Shown here: piece after piece, positions 44,701 through 52,987 of the stretch
How the letters are laid out: every line of letters starts with the position of its first letter
Position numbering within the stretch: the first letter of the stretch is position 1
Source of the DNA: Peronospora farinosa
Taxonomy: Eukaryota; Oomycota; Peronosporomycetes; Peronosporales; Peronosporaceae
Direction: 5' to 3'
DNA: 64,000 bases
Assembly (NCBI GenBank): GCA_947646735.1
Contig: CANTFK010000606.1
Coordinates: 56,055 to 120,054, forward strand
The notes under the pieces: model-generated
The model's database searches: none
The model's input: only the letters and a program-made list of their open reading frames with translations
What the model was told of the DNA's origin: nothing
Position numbers and translations under genes: made by a program

Positions 44701-47700
44701 TGGCTCCATGGTGCTGCAGCCCTCCAGTTTATTTTCGGCCACCGGAAGGATGGAACAAGCTGGGAAAGGCGTCGGCAAGAATACTATTGCTCAGTGTAAG
44801 GATTCCGCTGTGCATTTCATAGAGTATCGACCTCCCGTGCTATCAATACTGCAGTCCAACGAATGGTTTCCTAGAGTCCTGGATGCAGGTCGCCTGCGCT
44901 CAATTGAGGGTTCCACCCTCGGAGCATATTTGCGTGAAGCACAAACCCAACCAGCCTTAGCAGCACTTGACTCTCAGTATCAGCGCCCTAGAGGGCATAG
45001 TAGCACGAATTTGGGTGCTTCATTTGGCCCTACAAGCATTCCAGATCTTACGCGAGAAACATCAGGGCCATCATTATCCCAGCGGAGTTTTAACAGCAAT
45101 GGAGATATTTCAGCACATGTGCTGGGAGGCCAAGCACCCGGAAGAAGCAGGAGCGGTGGCATTGTCAGCAGCAGCAATGTATCGGATAGCCTGGTATCGT
45201 CTCCAGGTAAGCGATTAAGTGGACCTAGTTCTGCCTTGCCATGTCCAGGTACCGGTCGGAGTGAAGTCACAGCTCGGATGCGAGGCGGAGCGGGAGCCGC
45301 AACAGCATTAATGGCTGCACGTGCCCGAGCAAGGGGTAGTGGTGCCTTTCTCAACCATATAGGCGGCGGATCAGGCATTGGTGTAGCGCAAGTTGGTGGA
45401 AGGTCATCAGCAGCATCGTCAGGTGACAGTGTTGCGCCGTGGGATTTGCCATTGTCGAATATGAAAGGACCACGGTTGCAAATCTCAGCGGATGATGCTG
45501 ATTCTAGGTTAATTACGGGTCGGGATGGCAGTCAAACAGATTCCTACTCAAGGAATGACTCCAGCTCCACAATCACAGCAAGTGCAACTCTGAAGACTAA
45601 ATTGAGTGGAGTGAATCACCTTGGGCGGAGAGGATCTCGGAATAACTGTCTAGCCAACCTAGTATCATCATCGTCTTCATCTTCATTGTCTGGACTTACA
45701 GTGGCGAAGTCATCTGCGCATCACAAGGGCAGCAATGAAACGTTATCCTCGGATCAATGCCAAATCCATAGTTCTTGGAAGAAACGCTTGGAGTTTGCAT
45801 GGGGACCTCGTTTTTTATTCCCTGGTAATACGGATCGATGGGCGACGATTGTTGCAGTTGAACAGCGGCAGCATTCTACTGACCTCGAGGAGGGCAAAAA
45901 AGAGTACCAGCATACAAAAGTTCAAACACCTCTTTCGTTATTTTGTGCTGCACTGGATAAGCGCTGGGAGGCATTTGAAATACGATCGACAAGTCACACG
46001 GTGGGCATGAATCTGCTGGAAAAGCTTGCGTCGTTGCGAGCAGACGAAGAGATGGAAGAGCCTGTTGCGAAGGATGTTGTGGCACATCTCGTGGAGAGCG
46101 GACACCTTTTGTTGTATCAGCGCTTTCGAGCTGCTTTTGTGGAACGATGGGTAGCCTCAGAAGTGATTGGAGTACCTGAAGAAGACGGGGTAATGAATAG
46201 TCGCTTTCGCGCTTTGCAGTCATGCATGGATCTAGTGCACTTGCTTAGCTACAAAAGAGAATTTGTATTTGATCAAGACGAATGCTCTGTGGCCAAACTT
46301 TACACGGAGCACACTGTTCTCAGCATGGGAGCTGGTGCTGGTGCAGATGTTTCTGGGATTAAGCAGCAGGTTGCCACCAACTTGGAGCCATTGCGCCTGG
46401 CAGTGGCGAGCGAGTTTTACAAGGAATATGCTGTACACTTGCGCACGCTGGGATTCCGACGCCTTCGGACAATAAATACAAGTAGAAGCTGTGCACGCGC
46501 ATTCCCCATCGATCACGGCACTGTTGCAAATGAAAACGAAATACCAGGTGTGGAGGGCTTTACCGAATACTTTTATCATCCTGAAAGGGCAGCCGCAGAA
46601 GCTGGTGGATGGAAGATGGATCCAACCGATAGCACCAATGATGCTCATCCACTATCGCTTGTGATTTTAAAAGTGAGATGCGACAACTGTGGCGTGCGGC
46701 TCTCTGCTGTGCTTGTGAGCTTAAATGACGTGGAGCAGCAAGACCTGCGATTTCAAAATTGTTTGGCCGTAAAAGCTGGAAATCACGCAATGGGGACGTC
46801 AGGATCACGGGTTCAAAGCGTAGCCTCGTGGCTACGAGCCCAATTACATACTGAGGCCCTGATCTATGGATTTACGATTCGCTACTTTCAGCAGCATATA
46901 CTTCAGTGGATCGACGCTTCTCGCAATTTTCATGCAGGACAGAATGGGCATGGACGCAGTGTTGGAAAGCATCTTAGGGAAGATGATGCTCTTGTAGTTA
47001 CCCCACCGTTACCATGGAAGAAAGTCTCCACGTTCCAAAACATCGTTAAAGGTCTTCAGTGCTTTCTGCATGCATTTCCGGATCTACCAGACGAATCTCA
47101 GAATGCAGCAGCGCCAACCCTGTCATTCGTAAGTAAAACTTGCGATGGCGAAAACACAGTAAGGACCGGATCAAGCGATTTAAAAGTACCTTCGATCCCT
47201 TTTTCGTCTGCAGCACCTGGTAGCGATGGCCATAAGTCAGCATCGCAAGCCGCTTCGAGGTTTTCTCGGCGGGTTGCAACCGACCAGCATCGTCAGCAAC
47301 CCCTCCATATGACTTCATCTGCGCCGGACACCAGCATCAAGTCTGCAGCACCTTTATCTTTGCTATGGCATGACTGTGTGATACGAGTGGCGACGGTAAC
47401 GTTGCGACCTACTTCACTACAATCGAATTGCTCCGAGTTAATCATGGTTCAGATTCTGCTGCGATATATCGCGTGCCATGGCTTGCGCTATGAGCTGCTA
47501 GACTTATTGCAGTTCGGCACACCGGATGCTGTAGTATGCCATTCTTCATCAGGCAGCTTCTTCCATCGATCCACCATGACACCATCACCAAGCAAGGTGA
47601 AACTATCTGGAGGATACTCGTTAGTGATCACGACGCAACCACTGACTATCACGCCGGTCGACAAGGACTCAGTGCAGCTTGTGCTGCTCAAGAGTACGCC

Positions 47701-48460
47701 CTCGACGCTAGGTGTTTTGCCGGTGGAGCGAGCGCTGCAGGAAGCCCAGCTATTTACCAGAGAGCTGTTTCGCGTTGCTAGTGAACACTATGAGCGTGAC
47801 CTACTATGGTCTCGACTGCTGTTCGATGACTCGCGCGGTCCCGAGACGGATGTAGCTCGCACACTGGCGCTTCCAGCTGACTCTTTTCGCGTGGAAGTGG
47901 GGCCGCAGCAATTGGAGGAATGCCTTAGGCTGTCAATTTGTACTCCCTTGGAAACGCTTGACCCGCGTCTTGACGAGCTGTTACGAGTATCCGGCGTCTG
48001 CTGGCAAGAGTTGGCGCTACGACTGCGTGATATATATGCCGATCAGCTCCGAGAGTTTCAGTTTGAAGAAGAGGACGAGAACAGCAGCCACCTGCTGTTG
48101 CTCTGTCCCGACGCGTTTGACCTCATCATCCACTTGACATTCATCACACCCAGAGACCAAACAGTCTTAGAACAAGCACAAGACAGAGTGGTCAGTAGAA
48201 GTGGCGACGAAAGTACAGACAGCAGAAGCTCAAGTATCAACGGCAGCCACATTAGCAGTATTGGTGAGCAGTTGAACGAAAACAGCTTTCGTTCAGCCGC
48301 TAGACAATTTGAAAAAGATGCTGAGGGTGACGTGCGCGTGGAGATCTGCCGCCGTGAAGAGCCGACAAACAAGCAGTTTACTTTTGCGCAGCGGCGTTCG
48401 ATCTTGGAGTTCGTCAACAGTATTGTGCACTGGCAATGGCGGAGTCTCATTTACGATTGA
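35735..48460 (+). CDS. Giant SZT2-like protein (KICSTOR complex)
   Basis: One uninterrupted exon of 12.7 kb encodes about 4241 residues from ATG 35735. In animals SZT2 is the scaffold of KICSTOR, which holds GATOR1 at the lysosome so that amino-acid shortage silences TORC1. A segment near residues 135-300 (RYRCVLCLDASPSILSIDPSSGR and then FTPELHVSVLVQG) matches the SZT2 N-terminal region with its vWA-like start. Other folded blocks, such as those around 41.4-42.5 kb and 46.0-48.4 kb, alternate with long Ser/Gly-rich linkers, which explain the extra length over human SZT2 (about 3400). No frameshift is visible. The assignment comes from recognising the N-terminal block and overall size. The other KICSTOR subunits are not in the window. 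Confidence 0.82.
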   Translation: MEPSPAPRLEELILSGADVNVLNHTTLSLWHFQQLTHELLPFTATIEPEEDLDGVKSSKTETPDLVSTYVRSVDLGEGMNVAAVLYEQPMDVLKLDTSDQEDEKQIRDSFNGTEDGPGTLTTTIKGHLTPDTRVAAIFQRYRCVLCLDASPSILSIDPSSGRLFLDLLYESVELFIWSILRPMEVGGVAFTPELHVSVLVQGALVESLCVLMQGYIVTRTNAAGFLQLIKERFQLIENNWASQAQKQGQWGLLGNATPATLDWILQNAVFALNSLPTDCAPMMVLVTDGVLDVRDVFSYDNLLMQLVRHDIQCHFLRIGGGGEDELNATFGFVPDTHLLRFVAEYTSGTVFDYAAIHEACYGKTSTSSDTVKKMTGLQDAFFLRKSSVHANSAPVVKLNEMDSTSFDRRTLLPLRPYRMWRDKVLEYRIFADVNRIVEARLCEGFSINKIHVKTYRQPRLAERDSVPGAGVDTSSNGDASNAIESSNEVTKLLIVFLLQWKQNVWLEYVVSTTTEDSATLISSSTPAPHSGRRVSGQGLKGPPTSSAASRIPTGISCKDQRTAWSEWYVKMNILGYADFLRAFEDTMQHSLASETRGAAARGENSMASPVFVHDFIRNVQDVDRVLLHLMTATASINETSDSVTNQFSFGTNLTSASATPRITSFHPVFNIIGDLSTVLWHRWFFVERFEILSVVKSGACTDLFYRSEIHDVGRGSASSHLRGLGNFAQGMIHNHETNVYGAHNGHITIGVESFAEPLVAILVRWSSQKLSQDLFLKFLRPTDSEKIHAPSRAKAPSSTITLSGGIAQRRRQRSYNSSIGDGATRGDDSCSTKESKAALCFVRLEYKNKTLCAIHVAFFATRSSTRRQVLDDLKSTIFSSINEVAVIPTPAKLLSSSLVDTPVILCHRMLSRLLVTHDTLLLHGIDQDPGPFDCYVASPTLEAEKNAGAIPPSSICCGGSELQLQRVFGAYVWHSSWKWKVSNLSTLLDVMRRLHDARISSGFWVLDWKMEEGDAGQGAHVESVIFGREILMENENGHTKTCLVQYALRRVSDTCLMTSFWMEPQHGVVKTRLSDEADQLDRFHWRLKQAIGHSTPFENRDSRDSHRSNIPHGASGWVSASSMGSADDERKSMQHEDVSMHWNEDSKYLDESELLHLIRGYLFKSDRHFLSCLYTFDSIINLREDIELSKSIDGIVGSNWSIDRHLASKNGMILPPFSTARLLATSKRSTEHFLMYLQNSKYSADEANEPSSGIAPSVSTANDNLYSMLELTLRGLSDCEVAWTDYNGDVVAGTSMATNGNIEDDRFFREGMDGQLPLWLKQHLALTFKDRVPHHALSKGKCYAKLVSDDCVVLAFFPSLDTLQVQNKTGRGGFAQIDGMKGKSPLEDRLDTINVASGKEEGRKNPLEQFSVRSADESGAKSRAVRMSVSADDIVLYQERRRSFREGYKSWRMGHYQGSRDEKHSYGRDFQKLRLPSTPEDHEFCEEISRQAAYGCDFHLVIESANGAMGSGFFQVAFYECSLSRLSTDLHDTSNEMHDHADLPHTILRHLFFSKRHDKSREDRSTIPLGRRFWNISLARSPLGSTANRLSSSGIRASHRFRKKIKRAHEHNFSRGVYMALREGGTVQHSDLLQALSSCIEVPVDVDITLLFRMTEAAASHKILPLSPAAAAVVSAGMGVDILKDKLTKSFETILSNVFVPIAGTKYYYFSGNENTMYEDMSASEYDLHILMEDSDDGEAISESRKKGQSDDASFSGEETVDAAEKGSNRSRRDSLGRELPPPVITSSEEKSESEQHHANVEEDAEFNKDVAVATSSFSVPFFLKFECRLLNSSHENRSNAADVHALGATTESALLSRSSSSAAYEDMGKDMVAQAQLASPSSRQEKLDAFLESLKTYHGSQYHSHSTDVSQFAESFFNLPSGRIALRLMTLTLPNEQVYDDGRLPPHVPFEMDISRGQASETNALPSILHNYSTLHLFQRQVLTRIRKDIKEWSSVEILSILKSANEITPAIGALVQNLFDDLPELAVTKANYPLEFVAGSQETAVVPLDLFKREFEKGDLLNVYRCNGVYFVVESVSPTGTDLDEDADNRSGASFKIPYWAFFEFGADHISLQLHHPDHFGIDAKGFNRLNVLTRLQLGLRALCRRVNQFLLLLQLHETRTCNGLLLPPNGNLLSSPRSPKQNNGSQRASSSVNGKDGNMKQGSFFWPGQFECDLRYSAFFKLHERLAPNFALNILCTSALEQFQVHNRRHIFVYRDRDGHVFYMKISIFYDTTLFNAEDSQPVEERQERNGFARSSTGGSCGGGATTSATTPAGVPGIRLEVFGVSEAGEEVTHELCRLLERKLDEATQVVLMKLLARNTKFQLSQSDLAFLCPPSAEPSSKVNYILPDEIADDCCTLLHYLSQTLKLSAYIRPVTSGGSLPSRSSRDNVDNNTLRPTRLGSLASAGSYVSLSSEEHAKVTAPDKCEEAKLEEVTRATQDSASIHPAYFGRYPKTFELQEEGPSILFDAASRSPVFFYSEHEAERENDAFDEVVSGVAPIQPLPEIVACASYVLNLNPDLRLSQGFLSRVGKGLALMRVDLIRQNFAKTGAENEHQEDAKSESINKVKQMHDIPGLAALYSTRVNTSNNTLVARCQVWIRGSIHSTELSQVVESFMDEALYDYHIEATIRKLHSFNGRLDTCTSSDASPDLSGTQGNLPSDVDTLVSLFKSACLLPSSSVTKLEADESIAPWDLNNAVAQIRNFLCCLPHHLRPAVYAKSKLSGRYETVSSRNVGLSSYTTGPPPNKFRLVLQLAGDLDAHDDSSDSDTETIASMTSAVHHIEPLMRTDSIHSEMSDIDSISGRVPLTLTSCSDLNAISQMQNAPSVSSTTSSMVGLMGILSHQPHHPKNVSFSERDVLLYSNKGSTRHRQKPQSYEYREVTRSFYYVVDLSTSKGLRLHGYNMSGALVEALATYTARILTWSMLREKLLRTLLLEKSGLSTAAPVGSMVLQPSSLFSATGRMEQAGKGVGKNTIAQCKDSAVHFIEYRPPVLSILQSNEWFPRVLDAGRLRSIEGSTLGAYLREAQTQPALAALDSQYQRPRGHSSTNLGASFGPTSIPDLTRETSGPSLSQRSFNSNGDISAHVLGGQAPGRSRSGGIVSSSNVSDSLVSSPGKRLSGPSSALPCPGTGRSEVTARMRGGAGAATALMAARARARGSGAFLNHIGGGSGIGVAQVGGRSSAASSGDSVAPWDLPLSNMKGPRLQISADDADSRLITGRDGSQTDSYSRNDSSSTITASATLKTKLSGVNHLGRRGSRNNCLANLVSSSSSSSLSGLTVAKSSAHHKGSNETLSSDQCQIHSSWKKRLEFAWGPRFLFPGNTDRWATIVAVEQRQHSTDLEEGKKEYQHTKVQTPLSLFCAALDKRWEAFEIRSTSHTVGMNLLEKLASLRADEEMEEPVAKDVVAHLVESGHLLLYQRFRAAFVERWVASEVIGVPEEDGVMNSRFRALQSCMDLVHLLSYKREFVFDQDECSVAKLYTEHTVLSMGAGAGADVSGIKQQVATNLEPLRLAVASEFYKEYAVHLRTLGFRRLRTINTSRSCARAFPIDHGTVANENEIPGVEGFTEYFYHPERAAAEAGGWKMDPTDSTNDAHPLSLVILKVRCDNCGVRLSAVLVSLNDVEQQDLRFQNCLAVKAGNHAMGTSGSRVQSVASWLRAQLHTEALIYGFTIRYFQQHILQWIDASRNFHAGQNGHGRSVGKHLREDDALVVTPPLPWKKVSTFQNIVKGLQCFLHAFPDLPDESQNAAAPTLSFVSKTCDGENTVRTGSSDLKVPSIPFSSAAPGSDGHKSASQAASRFSRRVATDQHRQQPLHMTSSAPDTSIKSAAPLSLLWHDCVIRVATVTLRPTSLQSNCSELIMVQILLRYIACHGLRYELLDLLQFGTPDAVVCHSSSGSFFHRSTMTPSPSKVKLSGGYSLVITTQPLTITPVDKDSVQLVLLKSTPSTLGVLPVERALQEAQLFTRELFRVASEHYERDLLWSRLLFDDSRGPETDVARTLALPADSFRVEVGPQQLEECLRLSICTPLETLDPRLDELLRVSGVCWQELALRLRDIYADQLREFQFEEEDENSSHLLLLCPDAFDLIIHLTFITPRDQTVLEQAQDRVVSRSGDESTDSRSSSINGSHISSIGEQLNENSFRSAARQFEKDAEGDVRVEICRREEPTNKQFTFAQRRSILEFVNSIVHWQWRSLIYD

Positions 48461-48646
48461 AGGAGTTACTAAAAGTAACGATTGGTATGGCACCACTCGT
48501 AGCTGATGTTACATTAGCATTATGCGCAACGCTGATATTGATGGGTAACAGCACGACACCCAAGCAAAACCCTACCGATAGTAAAGTATGCATTAATCGC
48601 AAGCCTCTAGGACCCTATTCAGTAACACAAAAGTGCAGTAAATATC

Positions 48647-49930
48647 ATGGCTGCAAACCAATTTGACGTAGTGTGGCGCCAAGATACATTAGGTCTACGC
48701 TTTACACCAAACGAGAATGATCTACCAGTCGTGTGTCAAGTGCCATCTAATGCCTGCCCTGCCTTGTTGGCGTCTCCTTTGGTTGTTGGTGACGTACTCG
48801 TGGCCTACGACTTGCAACTTGCCAACCAGTTAAACGGTATGCAACCAGTCCAATCGTTTGACCAATTGATAACTGTCCTGCGCTGTGCTACGCTGCCAGT
48901 CACGCTGCGATTTCAATCACGGGAAAAAGAAATTCCTCAGAGAGTGGACGAGTCTGACGTTGTATGCAGCTACGTCTTTACATGGGAGGCCCATACGTCG
49001 CTAGGTGTGTCATTGGCCATGGATCCGTGCTCTTTACACGCTGCAATTACGACTATTAACTCCAACAAGATCTCACCGGCATTCCAGGACCTCAAGCCAA
49101 GGCTGGGCGACGTGTTGGTCGCTATTTCCCGAGACATTGATGACAGCGAAGTCACACGTCTCGATGAGATGCGCTTTGAAGACATCATTCTGACGCTGCG
49201 TCAGTTCCCGCGACCTTGTCGTCTTACGTTCGTGAGACTTATGGATGATACAGCTTCGGACTCGTCCGGACCGGAAGAGGATAAGGTGCTGTCCCTGGGT
49301 CGTCCGAAAGCGACTTCCTCTTCCAGCGACGAAGCAGCGGACATCTCGAAGCCTCCATTCCTGATGCGACCAGTGCAAGTGCTTCAGAAAACTCGGCTGA
49401 GAGATGATAAGCCTCTTCCACGAAAGGAGATCCCTATCTCGATGAGAAAGAGCTTCCGCATTGATAAGCCGGTGCCGAATCCGCTTTCGTCAGGCAAGAG
49501 TAGACCCCACACTGTTTCCACCATCTCGGAAGACGGTAGGTCTCGCTTTGAATCGAGCGCAGACAACAAGAATCATTACACGGTCATGTTCAGCGGGGGC
49601 GCCGCGGGTTTGCACCTTCGCGACTGCAGCCAGGACGACAAGAACCTCACGAAAAGCAATGACAAGACCAATCGAACGAACGGTTACGCGGTGGCAATTC
49701 GGAACGTGACGGATCCAAAGTCTGCCCCTGGTCTGGAGATCGCGATGGTGGATGATCTGCTCATAGCTATCGGCCAAAAGGACCTTCAGCATATGTCGTT
49801 CGAAGATGTGCGCAAGGAACTTGGCGCTATTCAAAGCCCCACGCAATTACTCTTTGAGAAGCGCAAACGCGTTGTGGGCAACTCTTCGGGCTCTTCCTTA
49901 ATTGAGTCGCTGCTGCTCTTTCTTGTGTAA
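48647..49930 (+). CDS. Triple PDZ-domain protein
   Basis: The single exon encodes 427 residues from ATG 48647 to TAA 49930. Three PDZ-like domains can be seen. The first, about 6-92, has LGLRFTP and a VGDVLVAYD strand. The second, about 102-195, has LGVSLAM, LGDVLVAIS and a FEDIILTLR helix. The third, about 308-400, has AGLHL, VDDLLIAIG and a FEDVRKEL helix. A Ser-rich and basic linker of about 110 residues lies between the second and third. In each domain the carboxylate-binding loop is degenerate compared with classical Gly-Leu-Gly-Phe. The gene follows the SZT2-like gene on the same strand by 186 bp. A scaffold role is inferred from the domain type only. Confidence 0.85.
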   Translation: MAANQFDVVWRQDTLGLRFTPNENDLPVVCQVPSNACPALLASPLVVGDVLVAYDLQLANQLNGMQPVQSFDQLITVLRCATLPVTLRFQSREKEIPQRVDESDVVCSYVFTWEAHTSLGVSLAMDPCSLHAAITTINSNKISPAFQDLKPRLGDVLVAISRDIDDSEVTRLDEMRFEDIILTLRQFPRPCRLTFVRLMDDTASDSSGPEEDKVLSLGRPKATSSSSDEAADISKPPFLMRPVQVLQKTRLRDDKPLPRKEIPISMRKSFRIDKPVPNPLSSGKSRPHTVSTISEDGRSRFESSADNKNHYTVMFSGGAAGLHLRDCSQDDKNLTKSNDKTNRTNGYAVAIRNVTDPKSAPGLEIAMVDDLLIAIGQKDLQHMSFEDVRKELGAIQSPTQLLFEKRKRVVGNSSGSSLIESLLLFLV

Positions 49931-50342
49931 CAAAGCTAGGGAATTACGCGATGCCGGTTGCTGTTGTGATAAAACACTTTCACGAAATCCACTAGTCCAA
50001 GCTGTCTCGATTATTCAATGAAACCGTCATAGTGCGATTGTATCGACAGTACACATGCTTTTCGACCAATGCAAGCACCTTATCAACAGCAACCACCACA
50101 CATTACGTTGAGATGGTAAACGACATCTTCAAAATTCCGTTTGCCGCGCGAATTTTAAATGATATGGAAGCATGGAGAGAACTTGTGTCGATAGGATGTG
50201 AATCATCTTGTAGATTGCATAATTCCTTTCTCCACGTAAAATAACAACTTGCCTGCAACATCATCTCATCGCAGCCTTTTTGACTGTTAAACGGAATTTG
50301 CACGAGCGATCGGTCACTGTTTGAAGTGAGGGTCATGCCTTG
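49931..50342. other. Intergenic between PDZ gene and retroelement
   Basis: About 400 bp with no supported gene. If the chromovirus has a 3' LTR on the minus strand it should start in or just above this interval. I did not find a direct repeat with the 56-kb side by eye. Confidence 0.3.
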
Positions 50343-51325
50343 TCGTCTGCGCCAACGAGTGTACCGACCAATACTAAGCGCGCTGCTTCTAAAGAAGAAG
50401 CTGTGGCTCAACAGAAGGTCGAAGATTCTTACTTTTCCGCCTCCGTGGGTTTAACCCCTACGTCTGATGTCTTGACTATTTATAATGGTGAGTCAGGCTC
50501 AGGCAAGTGTGAAATTTAAGCTCCATGACATCACAGACGACGCCACTAGGACACCGTCGCGAAGGAGGCTATGTAATAGCGAAGCTGATGCTTGTCATAG
50601 CGAAGATGATTCAGTAAAACAGCCATTGCAGCAAATCAGCTTCGCTATGACGCGTGCAAGAGATACTTTTGGGCGATGAATTATCCCCAATTTCTTCTCA
50701 CCACGCTGTTCCTGCTAGTCGATCAGGACCTAGCAGAATGAATGCAGCTGATGCTCTTGCTCGTAAAGCAGACATAGCCCAGGCACGTTGGCTTGCAATG
50801 CGTCAACTGGTTCCCAAGAGTCAAAAGATTTCGGGTATCCTTTCCACTGGACAAGGATCTGAACCTTTTGCTTCGCATGGCGGTGGGATAACAACCTTCC
50901 AACAAGGAAGCGTGTGCTTTCACCTGCAAACACCAGCATATGTGGCGACGAATAGGAGCGGCGATTACGCCAAACTATTCGCGGCTGCCTACCCTGCCGT
51001 CGCTCAGACGCAGGCGGAGATCGCTGCGCTAAAGAAAGAGGTGGCTGATATGTCAACTTAAGTCTCGCGACTGACTTCAGATCTACGCTCTGTGAATGCG
51101 AGGGATCGTCAGGGGTATGACCGCCTGAAGACCCGTTTGGACATACACGAGCGACTGTTGATGAGAGACCCGCGTCCAACGCGGAGTCCTCCTCGATCAC
51201 CGAGTCCTCTGTTGTCGGTCTTGTATACGGGAAGTCGTTCACCTTCACCGTCGCCTGATCGGCAACGATGCTCGACTTACAGTCGACGTCACCATCAGTC
51301 TCGTTATACTGATGCGGATGTGTGA
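50343..51325 (+). other. Coding-like plus-strand tract inside the retroelement 3' end
   Basis: Three consecutive plus-strand frames (50343-50519, 50485-50679 and 50654-51325, the last with one internal TAA at 51059-51061) together read like one decayed protein. It would have a Ser/Thr-rich start, an Ala-rich helix (ALARKADIAQARWLAM), a heptad-like coiled coil (AEIAALKKEV and SRLTSDLRSVNARDR) and a Ser-Pro-Arg-rich end. It lies antisense to the chromodomain frame over 50730-51325. It could be a gag-like gene of another element, an antisense gene of this one, or an artefact of base composition. Confidence 0.3.
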
Positions 51326-51437
51326 TCTCTTGTGGATCCACATACCGCTTCAGACGACCCGCGTAAAATTCGGGGTGCGTCTTCATATACGGTGGGAGAG
51401 TGAGCCTAGAATTTAGGTCTCCAACCTCCTCGACCAC
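50730..51437 (-). pseudogene. Integrase C-terminus with chromodomain
   Basis: This is the only long intact frame of the element, 235 codons. It begins in the integrase C-terminal module, with THPEFYAGRLKRY matching the His-Pro-x-Phe-Tyr-x-Gly-Arg-Leu-Lys signature. A low-complexity linker rich in Ser, Pro and Arg follows. It ends with a chromodomain that shows the ILVQWKGYP and DSWEP motifs near 50790-50860. Chromodomains of this type are thought to guide integration to heterochromatin by reading methylated histone H3. The frame's upstream end is disconnected from the rest of integrase. Confidence 0.85.
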
Positions 51438-51455
51438 CGTAAATGGCCCAATGAA

Positions 51456-52579
51456 TCAGGGCAATAGTTTAGTAGTACCACCAGGTAGTACAGAAATTGC
51501 ATTTTTAGGTAGGGTAGCAGTACTTAGTAGCACTCTGTTTCCAACACTAAAGCGTTCATTGTTTTTGCGACCATGTTGGTCCGCATATTGGTTTTTTGCG
51601 CTTTCCATAGCGTCATAGACTTTTCGTGTGATGTCTAATCGCTCATCCACAACGCGCTGAGCTTTGCCTACAATTTAAGCATCCAGCTCGCCTATGACAC
51701 CCCCGAGAGGTCGGTCATGGGTCGACGCTGTTAAAAACACGATAGTGTTATCGCCAAGTAGCACAGGCATTTTCTTGCCGTGCCTCCCCTGTGACACCTA
51801 TAGGTGTCGTGACCTATGTTAAATTGACACTGTTACTAGGGCAGCTTTGGCTCTCTTTGGCATTTGCGACGAGCGAAGTGATATACTCCTACCACTAAGA
51901 CTCGTCTGCGCTTTTACGATCCGCTTGCTACCCTAGCAGCCAAACACATGACGCCAAAACCCCGACGTAAAACGCGGATCCTGGTCCGATAATATGGACT
52001 CGGGCATCCCGTGTAGTCGATACACGTGATCCAGAAACAAGAGAGCAGCCTCTTTTTTAAGATCATGGTGCTACATGGTGCCAAATGAACCATCTTGCTC
52101 AGTCTGTCTACAAAGACAACGAGCCCCGTCCTGCCTTTATGGTCAGGCGGTCAACCAAACATGAAGTCCAAACTGACCGACTTCCAACATTTCGTTTGAA
52201 TCAGCAGCGGCTTCAGTCGTGCACTGTTCGAAGGTGCAGGCTTCATGCGCTGTCACTCTTCGCAAGAGCGAATATAGTTGGCCACCTACCGGTATAGGTA
52301 AGGCTAACAAAATTCCTCTGACACTCGTAAGAATGTCTTTGCACGTCCCAGATGTCCACTAGATGGCGCACCATGGCACTCGTGAATCATCATCAGCTTG
52401 AGATCTGTGTCATGAGGGACATAGATTCCCAAGGGATCACCAGGTGACAGTTGATGCCATAACAGGCCATCACTGGGACTAAAGCAATTAAGCTTCGCTT
52501 TCAGGTGCGACGGAAGGGTAACCTTTCGTCCACCAAAATGATCCAACAGCAGGCGACAATGCCGTCCTGACTGTAGCAC
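51456..52579 (-). pseudogene. Broken integrase (zinc-binding and core regions)
   Basis: The piece at 52304-52579 carries the integrase zinc-binding motif (the His-x-x-x-His part seen as IHECHGAPSSGHLG). Further along the minus strand, fragments near 52070-52140 read VDRLSKM and HLAP in shifted frames, which is the integrase core signature. A last frame at 51456-51650 has the Tyr-Ala-Asp-x-x-Arg and VGNRVLLSTATL segment that precedes the C-terminal module. Stop codons and frame changes separate all parts. The core carboxylates cannot be assigned with certainty. Confidence 0.8.
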
Positions 52580-52987
52580 TTTTTACATCGGAGGACATTG
52601 AGATCGTCACATAGTAGGCTTTTATGGCTACGACTCAACTTGTGATTTTGCACGAGACACACTTTCCTGGCGCCTTGCCTCGAAGTCTGATCTGCGCGAT
52701 AACGCGTCAGCCAATACATTCGACTTTACCGGCTTATATTCAACTCTGAAATTAAATTCAGAGAAGAATGTTATCCACCTCGTCATTCTTTGGCGAGGGG
52801 TGCGTTGAATTTATAGCGGACCTCAGTGATGCGTGATTCGTATAAACCACAAAAGGTTCGGTACCCAAGAGGTGCACCCGAAACTTTACAAGGGCATACT
52901 TAATTGAAAGTAGCTCCTTGTCATGCACAAGGTAGGTAATTCAGCTCTGCGGCTTTTAATAGCCGATACTGATAAGAAATGACACGT

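Noticed and set aside
52085..52297. 70-codon plus-strand frame
   Set aside because: It is antisense to integrase core fragments of the retroelement.
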